Shown: positions 55,875-64,000 of the stretch, piece by piece
How positions within the stretch are numbered: the first letter of the stretch is position 1
Layout of the letters: each line of letters starts with the position of its first letter
NCBI GenBank assembly: GCA_030429105.1
Contig: JAUIDE010000006.1
Location: 1-64,000 of the forward strand
Length of the DNA stretch: 64,000 nucleotides
Direction: 5' to 3'
Source of the DNA: Alphaproteobacteria bacterium
Lineage (GTDB): Bacteria > Pseudomonadota > Alphaproteobacteria > Rhodobacterales > Rhodobacteraceae
Made by a program: the position numbers and the translations under genes
Notes under the pieces: generated by a model
Told to the model about the DNA's origin: nothing
The model's input: only the letters and a program-made list of their open reading frames with translations
Database searches by the model: none

Positions 55875-56741
55875 ATGCCAGCCGAACCCGCCCGCATCCG
55901 CCGCGAGACCGGCCCCGTCGCCGCCGATTTCACCATCGACCAGCGCTGGAGCGCCTATTCCCCCGAGGAGCACGCGCGGTGGGACGCGCTGACGGCCCGC
56001 ATGATGCGCCTCCTCCCCGGCCGCGCCTCCGCCGCCTTCCTGAAGGCGACGGAGAGCCTCTCCCTCTCCGAAGGCGGCATCCCCGATCTCGAGCGCCTGT
56101 CGGACCGGCTTGAGGCGCGGACGGGCTGGCGCGTCGTCGGCGTGCCGGGCCTCGTGCCGGACGAGGTGTTCTTCGACCATCTCGCCAACCGCCGCTTCCC
56201 CGCCGGCTGCTTCATCCGCGACGAGGACGAGATGGATTACATCGAAGAGCCCGACATCTTCCATGACGTCTTCGGCCATGTCCCGCTCCTCGCCGATCCG
56301 GCCTACGCCGCCTTCATCAAGGCCTATGGCGAGGGCGGCCTCCGCGCCCTGAAGATCGGGCGGCTGACCGAACTCGCCCGGCTCTACTGGCACACGATCG
56401 AATTCGGCCTCGTGCGCGAGGCGGAGGGGCTTCGCATCTTCGGCGCCGGGATCATGTCCTCCCCGTCCGAAACGGTCTTCGCGCTGGAGGACGCTTCGCC
56501 GAACCGGATCGAGTTCGACCTCGAACGCGTCATGCGCACCGAGTACCGGATCGACGATCGGCAGCAGACCTATTTCGTGATCGAGAGCTTCGAGGCCCTT
56601 CTCGAAGCCGCGATGGCGGATTTCGGCCCGCTATACGCCCGGCTGGCGGATGGCGCCGCCTTCCGCCCCGGCGAGATCGCGGCGGGGGACAGGGTGGTCC
56701 ATCGAGGCACGATGGCGGCCTTCGGCGCGAAGGCGGCCTGA
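55875..56741 (+). CDS. phhA: Phenylalanine 4-hydroxylase
   Basis: 288 residues behind GAGGAGAGACGCC. It hydroxylates phenylalanine to tyrosine with tetrahydrobiopterin and O2. The iron ligands are visible: two histidines in FHDVFGHVP (about residues 130-135) and the glutamate in YWHTIEFGL (about 174). Length and order fit the bacterial, regulatory-domain-free type. Divergent from an Lrp regulator that probably controls it. Confidence 0.95.
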   Translation: MPAEPARIRRETGPVAADFTIDQRWSAYSPEEHARWDALTARMMRLLPGRASAAFLKATESLSLSEGGIPDLERLSDRLEARTGWRVVGVPGLVPDEVFFDHLANRRFPAGCFIRDEDEMDYIEEPDIFHDVFGHVPLLADPAYAAFIKAYGEGGLRALKIGRLTELARLYWHTIEFGLVREAEGLRIFGAGIMSSPSETVFALEDASPNRIEFDLERVMRTEYRIDDRQQTYFVIESFEALLEAAMADFGPLYARLADGAAFRPGEIAAGDRVVHRGTMAAFGAKAA

Positions 56742-56807
56742 ACTTCCTCACGAAGTCGTGAGCGCCCGCGCCTCGCCCGCCCCGGGCGGGGCGCCAGCTA
56801 TTGCGGC

Positions 56808-57080
56808 ATGACCAGATTCGCCCCGCCGCTTCTCGCGCTCGCCCTCGCCGCCTGTTCCGGCGCGCCCGGCGTCAGCGTCGCGCCGGACGGAGCGATCAGC
56901 CGAAACACCTGCAACACGCTGGACTGGCGCGCGGTGGGCTTCAACCACGGCTATCGCGGGCTCGATCCGGAGGCGTCCTTCACGATGATGGAGAACCGCT
57001 GCGCCGGGCACGGCTTCCATGCGGACCGGGACGGGTATTTCGAGGGCCACGCCGCCGGAACGGCGCGGGCCGGCGGCTGA
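56808..57080 (+). CDS. Small lipoprotein, DUF2799-like
   Basis: 90 residues. Signal peptide with lipobox LALAAC (Cys at about residue 16). The mature part has NTCNTLDWRAVGFNHGYRG, then NRCAGHGFHADRDGYFEGHAAG; the C...W...G...G pattern recalls DUF2799 lipoproteins of unknown function. It ends before a strong bidirectional terminator. Confidence 0.72.
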   Translation: MTRFAPPLLALALAACSGAPGVSVAPDGAISRNTCNTLDWRAVGFNHGYRGLDPEASFTMMENRCAGHGFHADRDGYFEGHAAGTARAGG

Positions 57081-57085
57081 GGGCA

Positions 57086-57120
57086 AAGAAAAACGCCGCC
57101 CCGGAGGGGCGGCGCTCTTT
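57086..57120. terminator. Bidirectional intrinsic terminator
   Basis: Stem CGCCGCCCC / GGGGCGGCG with a 3-base loop (57094-57114). The plus strand is followed by CTCTTT, and the minus strand by a T-run (read from AAAGAAAAA before it). It ends both the lipoprotein gene and the convergent cold-shock gene. Confidence 0.85.
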
Positions 57121-57135
57121 CGGCGAAAGCCGAAT

Positions 57136-57342
57136 TCAGCCGGAGATCGAGCTGACGGCGGTCTTGCCGCTGCGCTTGTCGATCTCGGTCTCGAACGTGA
57201 CCTTCTGGCCTTCCTTGAGCGAGCGCATGCCCGCGCGCTCCAGCGCGGTGGCGTGGACGAACACGTCCTTGCCGCCGTCATCCGGCTGGATGAAGCCGTA
57301 GCCCTTGGTCTCGTTGTAGAATTTCACGGTTCCGGTCGTCAT
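57136..57342 (-). CDS. Cold-shock domain protein
   Basis: 68 residues, one cold-shock domain with RNP1 KGYGFI and RNP2 VFVHAT. It binds single-stranded RNA and DNA and acts as an RNA chaperone. The start is preceded by GAGGACGACCCA. The long region upstream (57343-57480) holds two hairpins that may be a leader. CspA-family member; which paralogue cannot be told. Confidence 0.95.
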   Translation of the reverse strand: MTTGTVKFYNETKGYGFIQPDDGGKDVFVHATALERAGMRSLKEGQKVTFETEIDKRSGKTAVSSISG

Positions 57343-57421
57343 TGGGTCGTCCTCTAGTCGCGCCTGCCGCGGGATTGCGGCTTTGCGGCGCAGTCCGATC
57401 TAGGAAACCCAACTCCTCCCG

Positions 57422-57472
57422 CGGGTCGAAACCCGTGCGTCATCGTCAGATAGTCCAGCCATCGTCTGGACT
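57422..57472 (-). promoter_or_regulatory. Two hairpins in the leader region of the cold-shock gene
   Basis: CGGGT-N4-ACCCG (57422-57435) and AGTCCAG-N7-CTGGACT (57452-57472) lie 80-130 bases upstream of the start. Long structured leaders are known for cold-shock genes, so this may be an RNA thermosensor-like 5' region if transcription starts upstream of 57472. Confidence 0.4.
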
Positions 57473-57507
57473 CTCCTTATCCGAAACCGGGCCGGAAAAC
57501 AAGGCGA

Positions 57508-58254
57508 TCACCGGAGCTTCGGCGGCCCCGCCAGCGGCGCGGGCGGTTGCGGGGCCGCCGGCTCGAAGCCGAAGCCGACCCGCCGCGCCGCCTCCAGCCG
57601 CCGGTCCCCCTCGTCCAGCACGGCGATGGCGAAGGCCGCCCGCTCCCCGCCGGCGAAGCGCGCCGTCTCCGCCAGCGCCGCCACCGCCGCGCGTTCCGCC
57701 GCCGGCTCCGCCAGCCGGAGGCAGAGCAGCAATCCCTCCCCCTCCGCCCCGCAGAGCCAGGCCTCCGCCAGCGCCGGCCCGAGCCCGGCGAGCCGCGCGT
57801 CTATCCGCGCGAGAAGGTCGGGCTCCGCCCCGAACGGCTTCGTCAGCGTCACGCCGTCGCCCCGCGCCGCCTCGATCGGCTGGCGCAGCGCCTCCGCCGC
57901 CCATGCGAGGGCGGAGAGCGGCAGCACCGTGGCCGAGGGCGCATCGCCGAGATTGAGGCCGAGCTGCGCGCCGGCGCCCGCGCACATCTCCGCCAGCGCC
58001 CGCCCCGAAAGCGTCAGATGCGCAGCCTCGTCCCCCATGAAGGAAGCGAGCCGCGCCTCCGTGTCGAAGGCGAGCGCCGTCTCCGCTCCCTCCACGGGGA
58101 AAGTGAGCGGCCGCGGCGCTTCGTCTGAGAGCGTCGCCGGGTCGATGGCGAGGAAGAGCTCCGTCGCCGCGAAGATCTCCCAGAACCGCGCCGTCTCCGC
58201 ATCGCCCCCCGCCTCGGAGGCCGCCCAGGCCCGGTCCAGAACCGTCTCCGTCAC
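57508..58254 (-). CDS. SseB-like protein
   Basis: 248 residues from a GTG at 58254 behind GGAGGCGAG; its first bases overlap the stop of the hydrolase gene (GTGA). N-terminal SseB-type domain: FWEIFAATELFLAIDPATL, then FPVEGAETALAFDTEARLASF, PYLTLSGRAL-like GRALAEMCAGAGAQLGLNLG. A Pro/Ala-rich tail closes it. SseB was linked to serine tolerance and secretion in enterics; the role here is unknown. Confidence 0.78.
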   Translation of the reverse strand: MTETVLDRAWAASEAGGDAETARFWEIFAATELFLAIDPATLSDEAPRPLTFPVEGAETALAFDTEARLASFMGDEAAHLTLSGRALAEMCAGAGAQLGLNLGDAPSATVLPLSALAWAAEALRQPIEAARGDGVTLTKPFGAEPDLLARIDARLAGLGPALAEAWLCGAEGEGLLLCLRLAEPAAERAAVAALAETARFAGGERAAFAIAVLDEGDRRLEAARRVGFGFEPAAPQPPAPLAGPPKLR

Positions 58255-59162
58255 GATCTCGCCTCCATCCATTCCGCCGCGTCGCGCCAGACCCGCTCCC
58301 GCTGGAGATCGCGGAAGAGGAGATGCCACCCCTCCGGATAGAGGATCAGCGCCTTCTCCCCCCCGAGCGCCTCATGGAGCGCGAGCACGGCGTCCCGCTC
58401 CGCCACCTCGTCCCGCTCTCCGTAAAGCGTGAGCGAGTCGAGCGAAAGGCGCGGCGCCGCCGCCACTGCCCGGTCCATGAGCCGCACGAGGCCGAAAAGC
58501 TCCCGGCTCGAAGGCCGCCCGAGATAGAGCGGGTCGCGCCCGAGCGCGATCAGCGCCGCGTCGTTGTCCGAGGCGCGGATCGTGACGATCCCCTCGCCCG
58601 TCCAGCGCGTCTCGGGGAAAAGGAGCGCGCCCGCCCAGGCCGCGGCTCGCCACGGGAGCGGCAGCATCGCCCCGCCCTGCGCCGCCGGCGCGGCGAGGAT
58701 CAGCCCGTCCGTCCCCCCGCCCTCCGCCAGCCCCGCCAGCGCCACGGCCCCGCCCATCGAATGCCCGACGACGAAAAGCGGCAGGCCCGGATGACGCGCC
58801 CGGAGCGCCGCCGCGACGGCCCTGAAATCCGCGATCAGCGCCTCCGCTCCTGGCCAGCGCCCGCGGCTCGCGTTCCGCCCGAATCCGCGCTGGTCATAGG
58901 CGTAGACGAGAAAGCCCCGCCCGGCCCAGAATTCCGCCGGGCCCGCGAAGGTCGAGGGCCCGTAATCCCCGAACCCGTGCACGGCGAGGACGACCGCCCG
59001 CGGCGCCCCCGCCGGCTCCCAGACCGACAGCGCGAGCCGCTCGCCCCCAGCCCCCGCCACGGCTCCCGCTTCCACCGCCGCGGGCGCGAGCGGCGGCGCC
59101 TCGCCGAGCGGCCCGCCCGCGCAGCCGGCGAGGAGGAGGAGCGCGGCGAACGCGGCCCTCAC
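58251..59162 (-). CDS. Lipoprotein alpha/beta-hydrolase (lysophospholipase-like)
   Basis: 303 residues from a GTG at 59162 that overlaps the UDG stop. A lipobox is visible in VRAAFAALLLLAGCAGG. Hydrolase motifs: LAVHGFGDYGPS (oxyanion), VVGHSMGGAVALAG with nucleophile serine, and the late histidine in YPEGWHLLFRD. It resembles monoacylglycerol lipase/lysophospholipase L2. Being a lipoprotein, it would act from the periplasmic face. Confidence 0.85.
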   Translation of the reverse strand: MRAAFAALLLLAGCAGGPLGEAPPLAPAAVEAGAVAGAGGERLALSVWEPAGAPRAVVLAVHGFGDYGPSTFAGPAEFWAGRGFLVYAYDQRGFGRNASRGRWPGAEALIADFRAVAAALRARHPGLPLFVVGHSMGGAVALAGLAEGGGTDGLILAAPAAQGGAMLPLPWRAAAWAGALLFPETRWTGEGIVTIRASDNDAALIALGRDPLYLGRPSSRELFGLVRLMDRAVAAAPRLSLDSLTLYGERDEVAERDAVLALHEALGGEKALILYPEGWHLLFRDLQRERVWRDAAEWMEARS

Positions 59163-59749
59163 AGCCACGCCGCGATCCGCGCCCGCAACGCCGGCAGCGC
59201 CTCCGCCTCGAACCACGGGTTGCGCTTCAGCCAGCCCGTGTTCCGCCAGGAAGGATGGGGCAGGGGGAACGCCGCCTCCCCGAACTCCCGCCAAGCCGCG
59301 ACAGTCTCCGTCATCCCCCGCCGCGCGCCGAGGGCCCAGCCCTGCGCATGAAGCCCCACGAGCAGCGTGAGCCGCAGCTGCGGCATCAGCGCCAGCGCCT
59401 TCTCCCGCCAGAGTTCGGCGCAGAGCTTCGGCGGCGGCAGGTCCGCCCCCTTCGCGTCATAGCCCGGAAAGCAGAACGCCATGGGCAGGATCGCGATGCG
59501 CGCCCGGTCATAGAACGTCTCCCGGTCCACCCCAATCCACTCCCGCAGCCGGTCGCCCGACCGGTCGTCGAAGGGCAGTCCGGATTCGTGCACCCGCAGC
59601 CCCGGCGCCTGCCCCGCGATCAGGATGCGCGCCGTATCGGAAAGCCGGGTCACGGGCCGCGGCGCATGCCGCGTTTCCGTCGCCGCGAAGCGCTCGGCGC
59701 AGGCGCGGCATCCGGCGATCTCGGCTTCGAGGGAGAGGAGGGCGCTCAT
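59159..59749 (-). CDS. Uracil-DNA glycosylase-superfamily protein
   Basis: 196 residues from the ATG at 59749. The motif GQAPGLRVHESGLPFDDRSG fits the UDG superfamily; CRACAERF near the start may bind an iron-sulphur cluster with later cysteines, but the set is incomplete. A late motif LPHPSWRNTGWLKRNPWF resembles motif 2. It might excise uracil or be an inactive relative. It starts a tight GTGA-overlapping string with the lipoprotein hydrolase and SseB-like gene. Confidence 0.82.
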   Translation of the reverse strand: MSALLSLEAEIAGCRACAERFAATETRHAPRPVTRLSDTARILIAGQAPGLRVHESGLPFDDRSGDRLREWIGVDRETFYDRARIAILPMAFCFPGYDAKGADLPPPKLCAELWREKALALMPQLRLTLLVGLHAQGWALGARRGMTETVAAWREFGEAAFPLPHPSWRNTGWLKRNPWFEAEALPALRARIAAWL

Positions 59750-59792
59750 CGCTGCGGAGGATGCGCGGGGGCGCCCGCCTGTCAAGCAGGGG

Positions 59793-60587
59793 TCAGGAAC
59801 AGGAGGCCGCCGCCCGCTCCTTCCAGTCCGGATGCCAGCGGGAGAGGGGCGGGCGGTTCTCCGCGACGTCCCCCGCCGCCCAGAGGATGCGCTTGCGGTC
59901 CATCTCCTCCGTCGTCTCGTCGTCCGGGCAGAGGATGTAGAAATCGCCCGCCGCGAGCCCCGCCAGCATCCGGTCGACGACCTGCTCCGGCAGCCATGCG
60001 CCCGGCCGGTGCGCCATGTCCCCCGTCGTCGTCCAGCCCGGGATCAGGAGATGGGCGGAGACGCGCGGGCCGTCCCGGCCCCTCAACTCATGCTCCAATC
60101 CCTCCGTCCAGCTCTTCAGCGCGGCCTTCGCGGCGTTGTAGATCGGGTGGCCCGGCGGGTTGGTGATCCCCTGCTTGGAGCCTGTGTTGACGATCGCGCC
60201 GCCCGCCTCCGCCATGTCGGGCAGGAAGATGCGGCAGGCCTCCGCCACCGCCCAGAAATTCACCTCGAAGGCGGCCCGCCAGTCCTCCGGCGCCGCGTCG
60301 AAGCCCCGCCCGGTACGGGATGCGGCGTTGTTCATCAGGAGCGCCGGCGCCCCCAATGCGGGCAAGAGCGCTTCCCGCATCGCCGCCGCCGCGCCTGGGC
60401 GGGAAAGATCGACCTCGATCTTGAGCCCCCCGGCCTCCTTCGCCGCCGAGTCGAGCTTCTCGCCCGGCAGGTCCGCGAGCGCCACACGCATGCCACGGGC
60501 GGCGAGGGCGAGGGCCGCGGCGCGGCCGATGCCGCTCGCGGCGCCGGTGATCAGCGCGACGGCGCCGGGTTTCACGGGGTCGGGCAT
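59793..60587 (-). CDS. SDR-family oxidoreductase
   Basis: 264 residues. Nucleotide motif TGAASGIGRAAALAL, NNAASRTGRG, serine in NTGSKQGITNPPG and YNAAK catalytic pair. Different from the SDR at 33.4 kb. The C-terminus contains CPDDETTEEMDRKRILWAAGD. Substrate unknown. Nine bases separate it from the ogt gene upstream, which suggests one operon. Confidence 0.92.
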   Translation of the reverse strand: MPDPVKPGAVALITGAASGIGRAAALALAARGMRVALADLPGEKLDSAAKEAGGLKIEVDLSRPGAAAAMREALLPALGAPALLMNNAASRTGRGFDAAPEDWRAAFEVNFWAVAEACRIFLPDMAEAGGAIVNTGSKQGITNPPGHPIYNAAKAALKSWTEGLEHELRGRDGPRVSAHLLIPGWTTTGDMAHRPGAWLPEQVVDRMLAGLAAGDFYILCPDDETTEEMDRKRILWAAGDVAENRPPLSRWHPDWKERAAASCS

Positions 60588-60596
60588 GGGAACCTC

Positions 60597-61049
60597 TCAG
60601 ATCAAGAGCGAATAGGCGCCTTCATGGCGGAGGAGCCTCACCTTCGTCTCCGCCCCGCCTGGCGCGGAAAAACCGCCGAGCCCGTTCGCCCCCGTCACCC
60701 GGTGGCATGGAATGACGACCGGGATCGGATTGGCCCCGCAGGCCTGCCCCACCGCCTGCGCCGGGGCGGAGACGAGCGCGGCGATCTCGCCATAGGTCCG
60801 CGTCTCCCCGAACGGAATCGCCCGCATCGCCGCCATGACGGCCTGCTGCAGCGGCCCGCCCGCAGGCGCGAGCGGCAGGTCGAAATCGCGGAGCCGCCCC
60901 TCCCCATAGGCGCGAAGCTGCGCCTCCGCCTCGTCCAGCAGGGGAGAAGCGTCCGCCCCTTCCCCGCCGAAGCGAAGCGAGACGATGGCGCCCCCCGCCT
61001 CGGTCAGGGTCAGGCGCCCGAACGGCGTTTCGGCGGCGCGGCTGAGCAT
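60597..61049 (-). CDS. ogt: Methylated-DNA--protein-cysteine methyltransferase
   Basis: 150 residues. The methyl-acceptor C115 is in IPCHRV, with GETRTYGEIAALV before it and GFSAPGGAETKVRLLRHEG after it. It repairs O6-methylguanine in DNA. Shorter than Ada: the N-terminal domain is absent, as in Ogt. Its upstream region holds the third intergenic repeat. Confidence 0.95.
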   Translation of the reverse strand: MLSRAAETPFGRLTLTEAGGAIVSLRFGGEGADASPLLDEAEAQLRAYGEGRLRDFDLPLAPAGGPLQQAVMAAMRAIPFGETRTYGEIAALVSAPAQAVGQACGANPIPVVIPCHRVTGANGLGGFSAPGGAETKVRLLRHEGAYSLLI

Positions 61050-61139
61050 GGGGCGATGATGGCGGCTTTCCGCCGGGGCGCAAGGGCGAAGGCGCCCACC
61101 GCCTTTCCGTCGGGCGAACCAGTGCGAACCACAGGTTCT

Positions 61140-61187
61140 TATGTCTATTTCAAATCAGATACATAACCGCCCTGCACGCCGTGTGCG
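61140..61187. repeat. Intergenic repeat, copy 3 of 3
   Basis: CAGATACATAACCGCCC leads into TGCACGC-C-GTGTGCG at 61173-61187, an imperfect palindrome. It aligns without gaps to 2071-2118 and 34165-34212 and is the most diverged copy. It lies upstream of ogt and downstream of the ABC exporter. Confidence 0.55.
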
Positions 61188-61197
61188 CACGCCGCCC

Positions 61198-63039
61198 TCA
61201 GGCCGCCTCCAGCCCGATGAACCCGCCCGATTGCCGCGCCCAGAACCGGGCGTAGAGCCCGCCCGCGGCGACGAGCTCCGCATGGGTCCCCGCCTCCGCC
61301 ACGCGGCCCGCATCCAGCACCACGATCCGGTCCATCCGCGCGATGGTGGAGAGGCGGTGGGCGATGGCGATCACCGTCTTGCCCTCCATCAGGCCGATCA
61401 GGCTCTCCTCGATGGCCGCCTCGACCTCCGAATCGAGCGCCGATGTCGCCTCGTCCAGAACGAGGATCGGCGCGTCCTTGAGCACGACGCGGGCGAGGGC
61501 GATGCGCTGCCGCTGCCCGCCGGAGAGCTTCACGCCCCGCTCGCCCACCATCGCGTCGAGCCCGCTGCGCCCTTCCGGGTCCCGGAGGTCGGGGATGAAC
61601 TCCGCCGCCGCGACCTTCCGCGCCGCCGCCATGATCTCCTCGTCCGTCGCGTCCGGCTTGCCATAGGCGATGTTGTCCCGCACCGAGCGGTGGAGCAGCG
61701 AAGTGTCCTGCGTCACCATGCCGATGGCGGCGCGGAGGCTCTCCTGCGTCACCTCAGCCACATCCTGCCCGTCGATCTCGATCCGCCCCGCCTCCCGGTC
61801 GTGGAAGCGGAGGAGGAGGTTGACGAGGGTGGACTTCCCCGCCCCCGACCGCCCGACGAGCCCGATCCGCTCCCCCGGCGCGATGGAAAGGTCCACCCCG
61901 GCGAGGGCGGAGCGCGCCCCGCCGCCATATCCGTGCCGCACACCCGAAAAGCGGATCGCCCCGCCCGAGACCTTCAGCGCCGGCGCGCCCGGCCGGTCGT
62001 TCAGCGTGATCGGCGCGGCGATGGTCTCCATCCCCTCCGCGATCACCCCGAGATTCTGGAAGAGGGAGGAGAGCGCCCACATGATCCAGCCGGTCATCGC
62101 GTTGAGCCGCATCACCAGCGCCGTCGCCGCCGCCACCGCGCCCACCCCCGCCTCGCCGGTGGACCAGAGGAAGATCGCCCAGCCGACGACGCCGACCATC
62201 AGCAGCCCGTTGATGATGACGAGCCCGAAATCCATCCCCGTCACCAGCCGCATCTCGTCCGCGAAGGTCCTCCGCCCGCGCTCGATCGCCTCCCTGGCGT
62301 AGGCCTCCTCCCGCGCGCCGTGGGAGAAGAGCTTCACCGTCTGGATGTTGGAATAGGAATCGACGATCCGCCCGGTGATGGCCGAGCGCGCATCCGAAAA
62401 CGCCTGGCTCGCCCGCCCGATCCGCGGCGTCAGCCAGGCGAGCAGCGCGATATAGGCCGCCGCCCAGAGGATGAGCGGCAGCATCAGCCGCGCGTCGACA
62501 TCCCCGAGCAGGATCAGCGCGCCGATCAGATAGATCGCGGCGTAGACCAGCGCGTCGAAGATCTGGAACGTCGCCTCCCCCATCGAGGGCGCCGTCTGCA
62601 TGACGCGGGAAGCGACGCGCCCCGCGAAATCCGCCTGGAAGAAGCCGACCGACTGCCGCAGCATCCGCCGGTGCGCCCGCCAGCGCATCAGCGTCCCGAT
62701 ATTCGGCATCACCGCCTGATTGAGCAGCGCGACGTCGATGAACTGGATCGCCGGGCGCACGAACAGGATGAGGAGCGCGACGAACGCCAGCTCCATCCCG
62801 TGCGCCGCGAAAAAGGCCGAGGGCTCTGAGGCGGCGAGCAGGTCCACCACCCGCCCGGCGTACCAGATCAGCGCGATCTCCATCAGCGTCACCGCCGCGG
62901 TGAACGCCGCCGTGAAGCCGAGCACCGCCCGGAACGGCCTGAGGTGATGGAGGATGAACGGCCAGAGCTTCGCCGGCGGCGGCGCCGAGGGGTCGTGCGG
63001 CCCGTAGGGGTCCACGAGGTTTTCGAACAGGCGGAACAT
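61198..63039 (-). CDS. ABC exporter (fused permease-ATPase)
   Basis: 613 residues from the ATG at 63039. Six membrane helices in the first ~330 residues, then an ATPase with Walker A GRSGAGKST, signature LSGGQRQRI, Walker B LVLDEATSALD and switch histidine AHRLST. It is of the MsbA/lipid or drug exporter type and works as a homodimer or heterodimer; no partner gene is next to it. Substrate unknown. Confidence 0.92.
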   Translation of the reverse strand: MFRLFENLVDPYGPHDPSAPPPAKLWPFILHHLRPFRAVLGFTAAFTAAVTLMEIALIWYAGRVVDLLAASEPSAFFAAHGMELAFVALLILFVRPAIQFIDVALLNQAVMPNIGTLMRWRAHRRMLRQSVGFFQADFAGRVASRVMQTAPSMGEATFQIFDALVYAAIYLIGALILLGDVDARLMLPLILWAAAYIALLAWLTPRIGRASQAFSDARSAITGRIVDSYSNIQTVKLFSHGAREEAYAREAIERGRRTFADEMRLVTGMDFGLVIINGLLMVGVVGWAIFLWSTGEAGVGAVAAATALVMRLNAMTGWIMWALSSLFQNLGVIAEGMETIAAPITLNDRPGAPALKVSGGAIRFSGVRHGYGGGARSALAGVDLSIAPGERIGLVGRSGAGKSTLVNLLLRFHDREAGRIEIDGQDVAEVTQESLRAAIGMVTQDTSLLHRSVRDNIAYGKPDATDEEIMAAARKVAAAEFIPDLRDPEGRSGLDAMVGERGVKLSGGQRQRIALARVVLKDAPILVLDEATSALDSEVEAAIEESLIGLMEGKTVIAIAHRLSTIARMDRIVVLDAGRVAEAGTHAELVAAGGLYARFWARQSGGFIGLEAA

Positions 63040-63134
63040 CCGGCGCTCCCTCGCGGCGCGGCGGGGCCGCCGCTTGCCCGGCGAGATAAGGCGCCGGGCG
63101 GCGGCGGGCAAGGCGGGCGGTGGCTTGACGGAGA

Positions 63135-63149
63135 TGTAATAAGATAACA
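63135..63149. promoter_or_regulatory. Zur-like box before the COG0523 gene
   Basis: TGTAATAAGATAACA, an imperfect palindrome in an AT-rich patch 28 bases before the ATG at 63177, resembles proteobacterial Zur sites (TGTtATAnTATaACA). Zur would repress the metallochaperone when zinc is plentiful. It also lies between divergent genes, so the ABC exporter could be affected. Confidence 0.6.
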
Positions 63150-63176
63150 TAACACTGACGAAACAGGAGCCCCCGC

Positions 63177-64000
63177 ATGACCGCGCATGACCCTCGCCTG
63201 CCCGTCACCGTCCTTTCCGGCTTCCTCGGCGCCGGGAAGACGACGCTCCTGAACACGATCCTCAATAACCGGGAAGGGCGGCGCGTCGCCGTCATCGTCA
63301 ACGACATGGCGGAGGTGAACATCGACGCCGATCTCGTCCGCGCCGGCGGGGCGGAGCTCTCCGCGCGGGAGGAAAAGCTCGTCGAGATGACCAACGGCTG
63401 CATCTGCTGCACCCTGCGGGAGGACCTCTTGAAGGAGGTGCGCCGCCTCGCCGCCGAAGGTCGGTTCGACGCGCTCCTGATCGAATCCACCGGCATCTCC
63501 GAGCCCCTCCCCGTCGCCGCCACGTTCGAGTTCCGGGACGAGGCGGGCGAAAGCCTCTCCGACGTCGCACGGCTCGACGCGATGGTGACGGTGGTGGACG
63601 CCGCGAACCTCCTCGCCGATTATTCGAGCCATGACTTCCTTTCGGACCGGGGCGAAACGGCCGGGGAGGGGGACGAACGGCGCCTCGTCGACCTCCTCGT
63701 CGAGCAGATAGAGTTCGCCGACGTCGTGATCCTCAACAAGGTGAGCGACGCCGGGCCGGAGCGGGCCGATGCGGCGCGGAAGATCATCCGCGCGCTGAAC
63801 CCGGACGCGCGCCTGATCGAGACGGATTACGCCGCCGTCCCGCCCGCCGCCGTGCTCGACACCGGGCTCTTCGACTTCGAGAAGGCGCATGAGCATCCGC
63901 TCTGGGCGAAGGAGCTCTACGGCTTCGCGGATCATGTGCCGGAGACGGAGGAATACGGCATCGCCTCCTTCGTCTATCGCGCCCGCGCGCCCTTCGACCC
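63177..64000 (+). CDS. COG0523/CobW-family GTPase metallochaperone (3' end missing)
   Basis: The frame starts at the ATG at 63177 behind AAACAGGAG and stays open to the end of the window (274 residues seen). Walker [13 protein letters not shown] at about 16-27, the metal-binding CxCC motif in [11 protein letters not shown] and the nucleotide-base motif LNKVSD. This family hands zinc (or cobalt) to proteins under metal shortage, e.g. ZigA/ZagA. The Zur-like box upstream favours the zinc-linked branch. Confidence 0.93.
   Translation, partial: MTAHDPRLPVTVLSGFLGAGKTTLLNTILNNREGRRVAVIVNDMAEVNIDADLVRAGGAELSAREEKLVEMTNGCICCTLREDLLKEVRRLAAEGRFDALLIESTGISEPLPVAATFEFRDEAGESLSDVARLDAMVTVVDAANLLADYSSHDFLSDRGETAGEGDERRLVDLLVEQIEFADVVILNKVSDAGPERADAARKIIRALNPDARLIETDYAAVPPAAVLDTGLFDFEKAHEHPLWAKELYGFADHVPETEEYGIASFVYRARAPFD

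Overview
The window is a very GC-rich (about 70% by eye), densely coded chromosomal segment of an alphaproteobacterium, most likely a member of the Rhodobacterales. Support comes from the split F0 operon (atpI-atpB-atpE-atpX-atpF, with separate b and b' subunits), the dapB/dapD set, an sbtA/sbtB pair, an Lrp-phhA pair, frequent GTG starts and ATGA/GTGA gene overlaps. I see no rRNA, tRNA, IS element, prophage or CRISPR array.

Layout. (1) 1-3005: the end of an SPFH/GYF protein, a zinc-ribbon membrane protein and dapB. (2) 3012-27145: a chemotaxis island of about 24 kb with two complete signalling sets that diverge from about 17.2-17.4 kb. The left set (minus strand) reads, in transcription order: a receptor-like protein with a degenerate hairpin, an orphan LivK-type binding protein, a membrane MCP, a soluble PAS-MCP, cheB, cheD, a STAS protein, cheY, cheA, cheW, cheR, cheY and a small unknown. 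The right set (plus strand) reads cheY, cheA, cheW, mcp, mcp, cheW, cheR, cheB. No flagellar or pilus genes lie in the window, so the output of each set cannot be told from here. (3) 27.1-34.1 kb: a Doc-type toxin with its probable antitoxin, a LOG-family enzyme, dapD, a GlsB/YeaQ-type membrane protein, a Baeyer-Villiger-type flavin monooxygenase, a quinone oxidoreductase, a DUF1353 protein and an SDR.

(4) 34.2-44.3 kb: sbtA-sbtB (bicarbonate uptake and its PII-like partner), a CobB-type sirtuin, a DUF2946 protein with a PCu(A)C copper chaperone, rpmB, DUF1294, an MFS carrier, a methyltransferase, prpE, then a REC-Hpt protein overlapping a sigma-54 response regulator. (5) 44.4-51.2 kb: a brnT-brnA toxin-antitoxin pair, a complete peptide/opine-type ABC transporter (two ATPases, binding protein, two permeases) and a stand-alone protein resembling the N-terminal part of nitrile hydratase beta. 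(6) 51.2-64 kb: truA, the F0 operon, a TetR regulator, the Lrp-phhA pair, a lipoprotein, a cold-shock protein, a tightly overlapping UDG/lipoprotein-hydrolase/SseB-like string, an SDR, ogt, an ABC exporter and the start of a COG0523 metallochaperone behind a Zur-like box.

The main points for a second look are the double chemosensory island (orphan binding protein, degenerate receptor, two different receptor tails, a CheR with an altered SAM loop), a previously unannotated intergenic repeat of about 48 bp present three times with a conserved palindrome, the hairpin-rich gap at 31.3-31.6 kb, a toxin gene with no standard start codon, and the lone nitrile-hydratase-beta-like protein. All functional statements rest on motif recognition; no database search was run.
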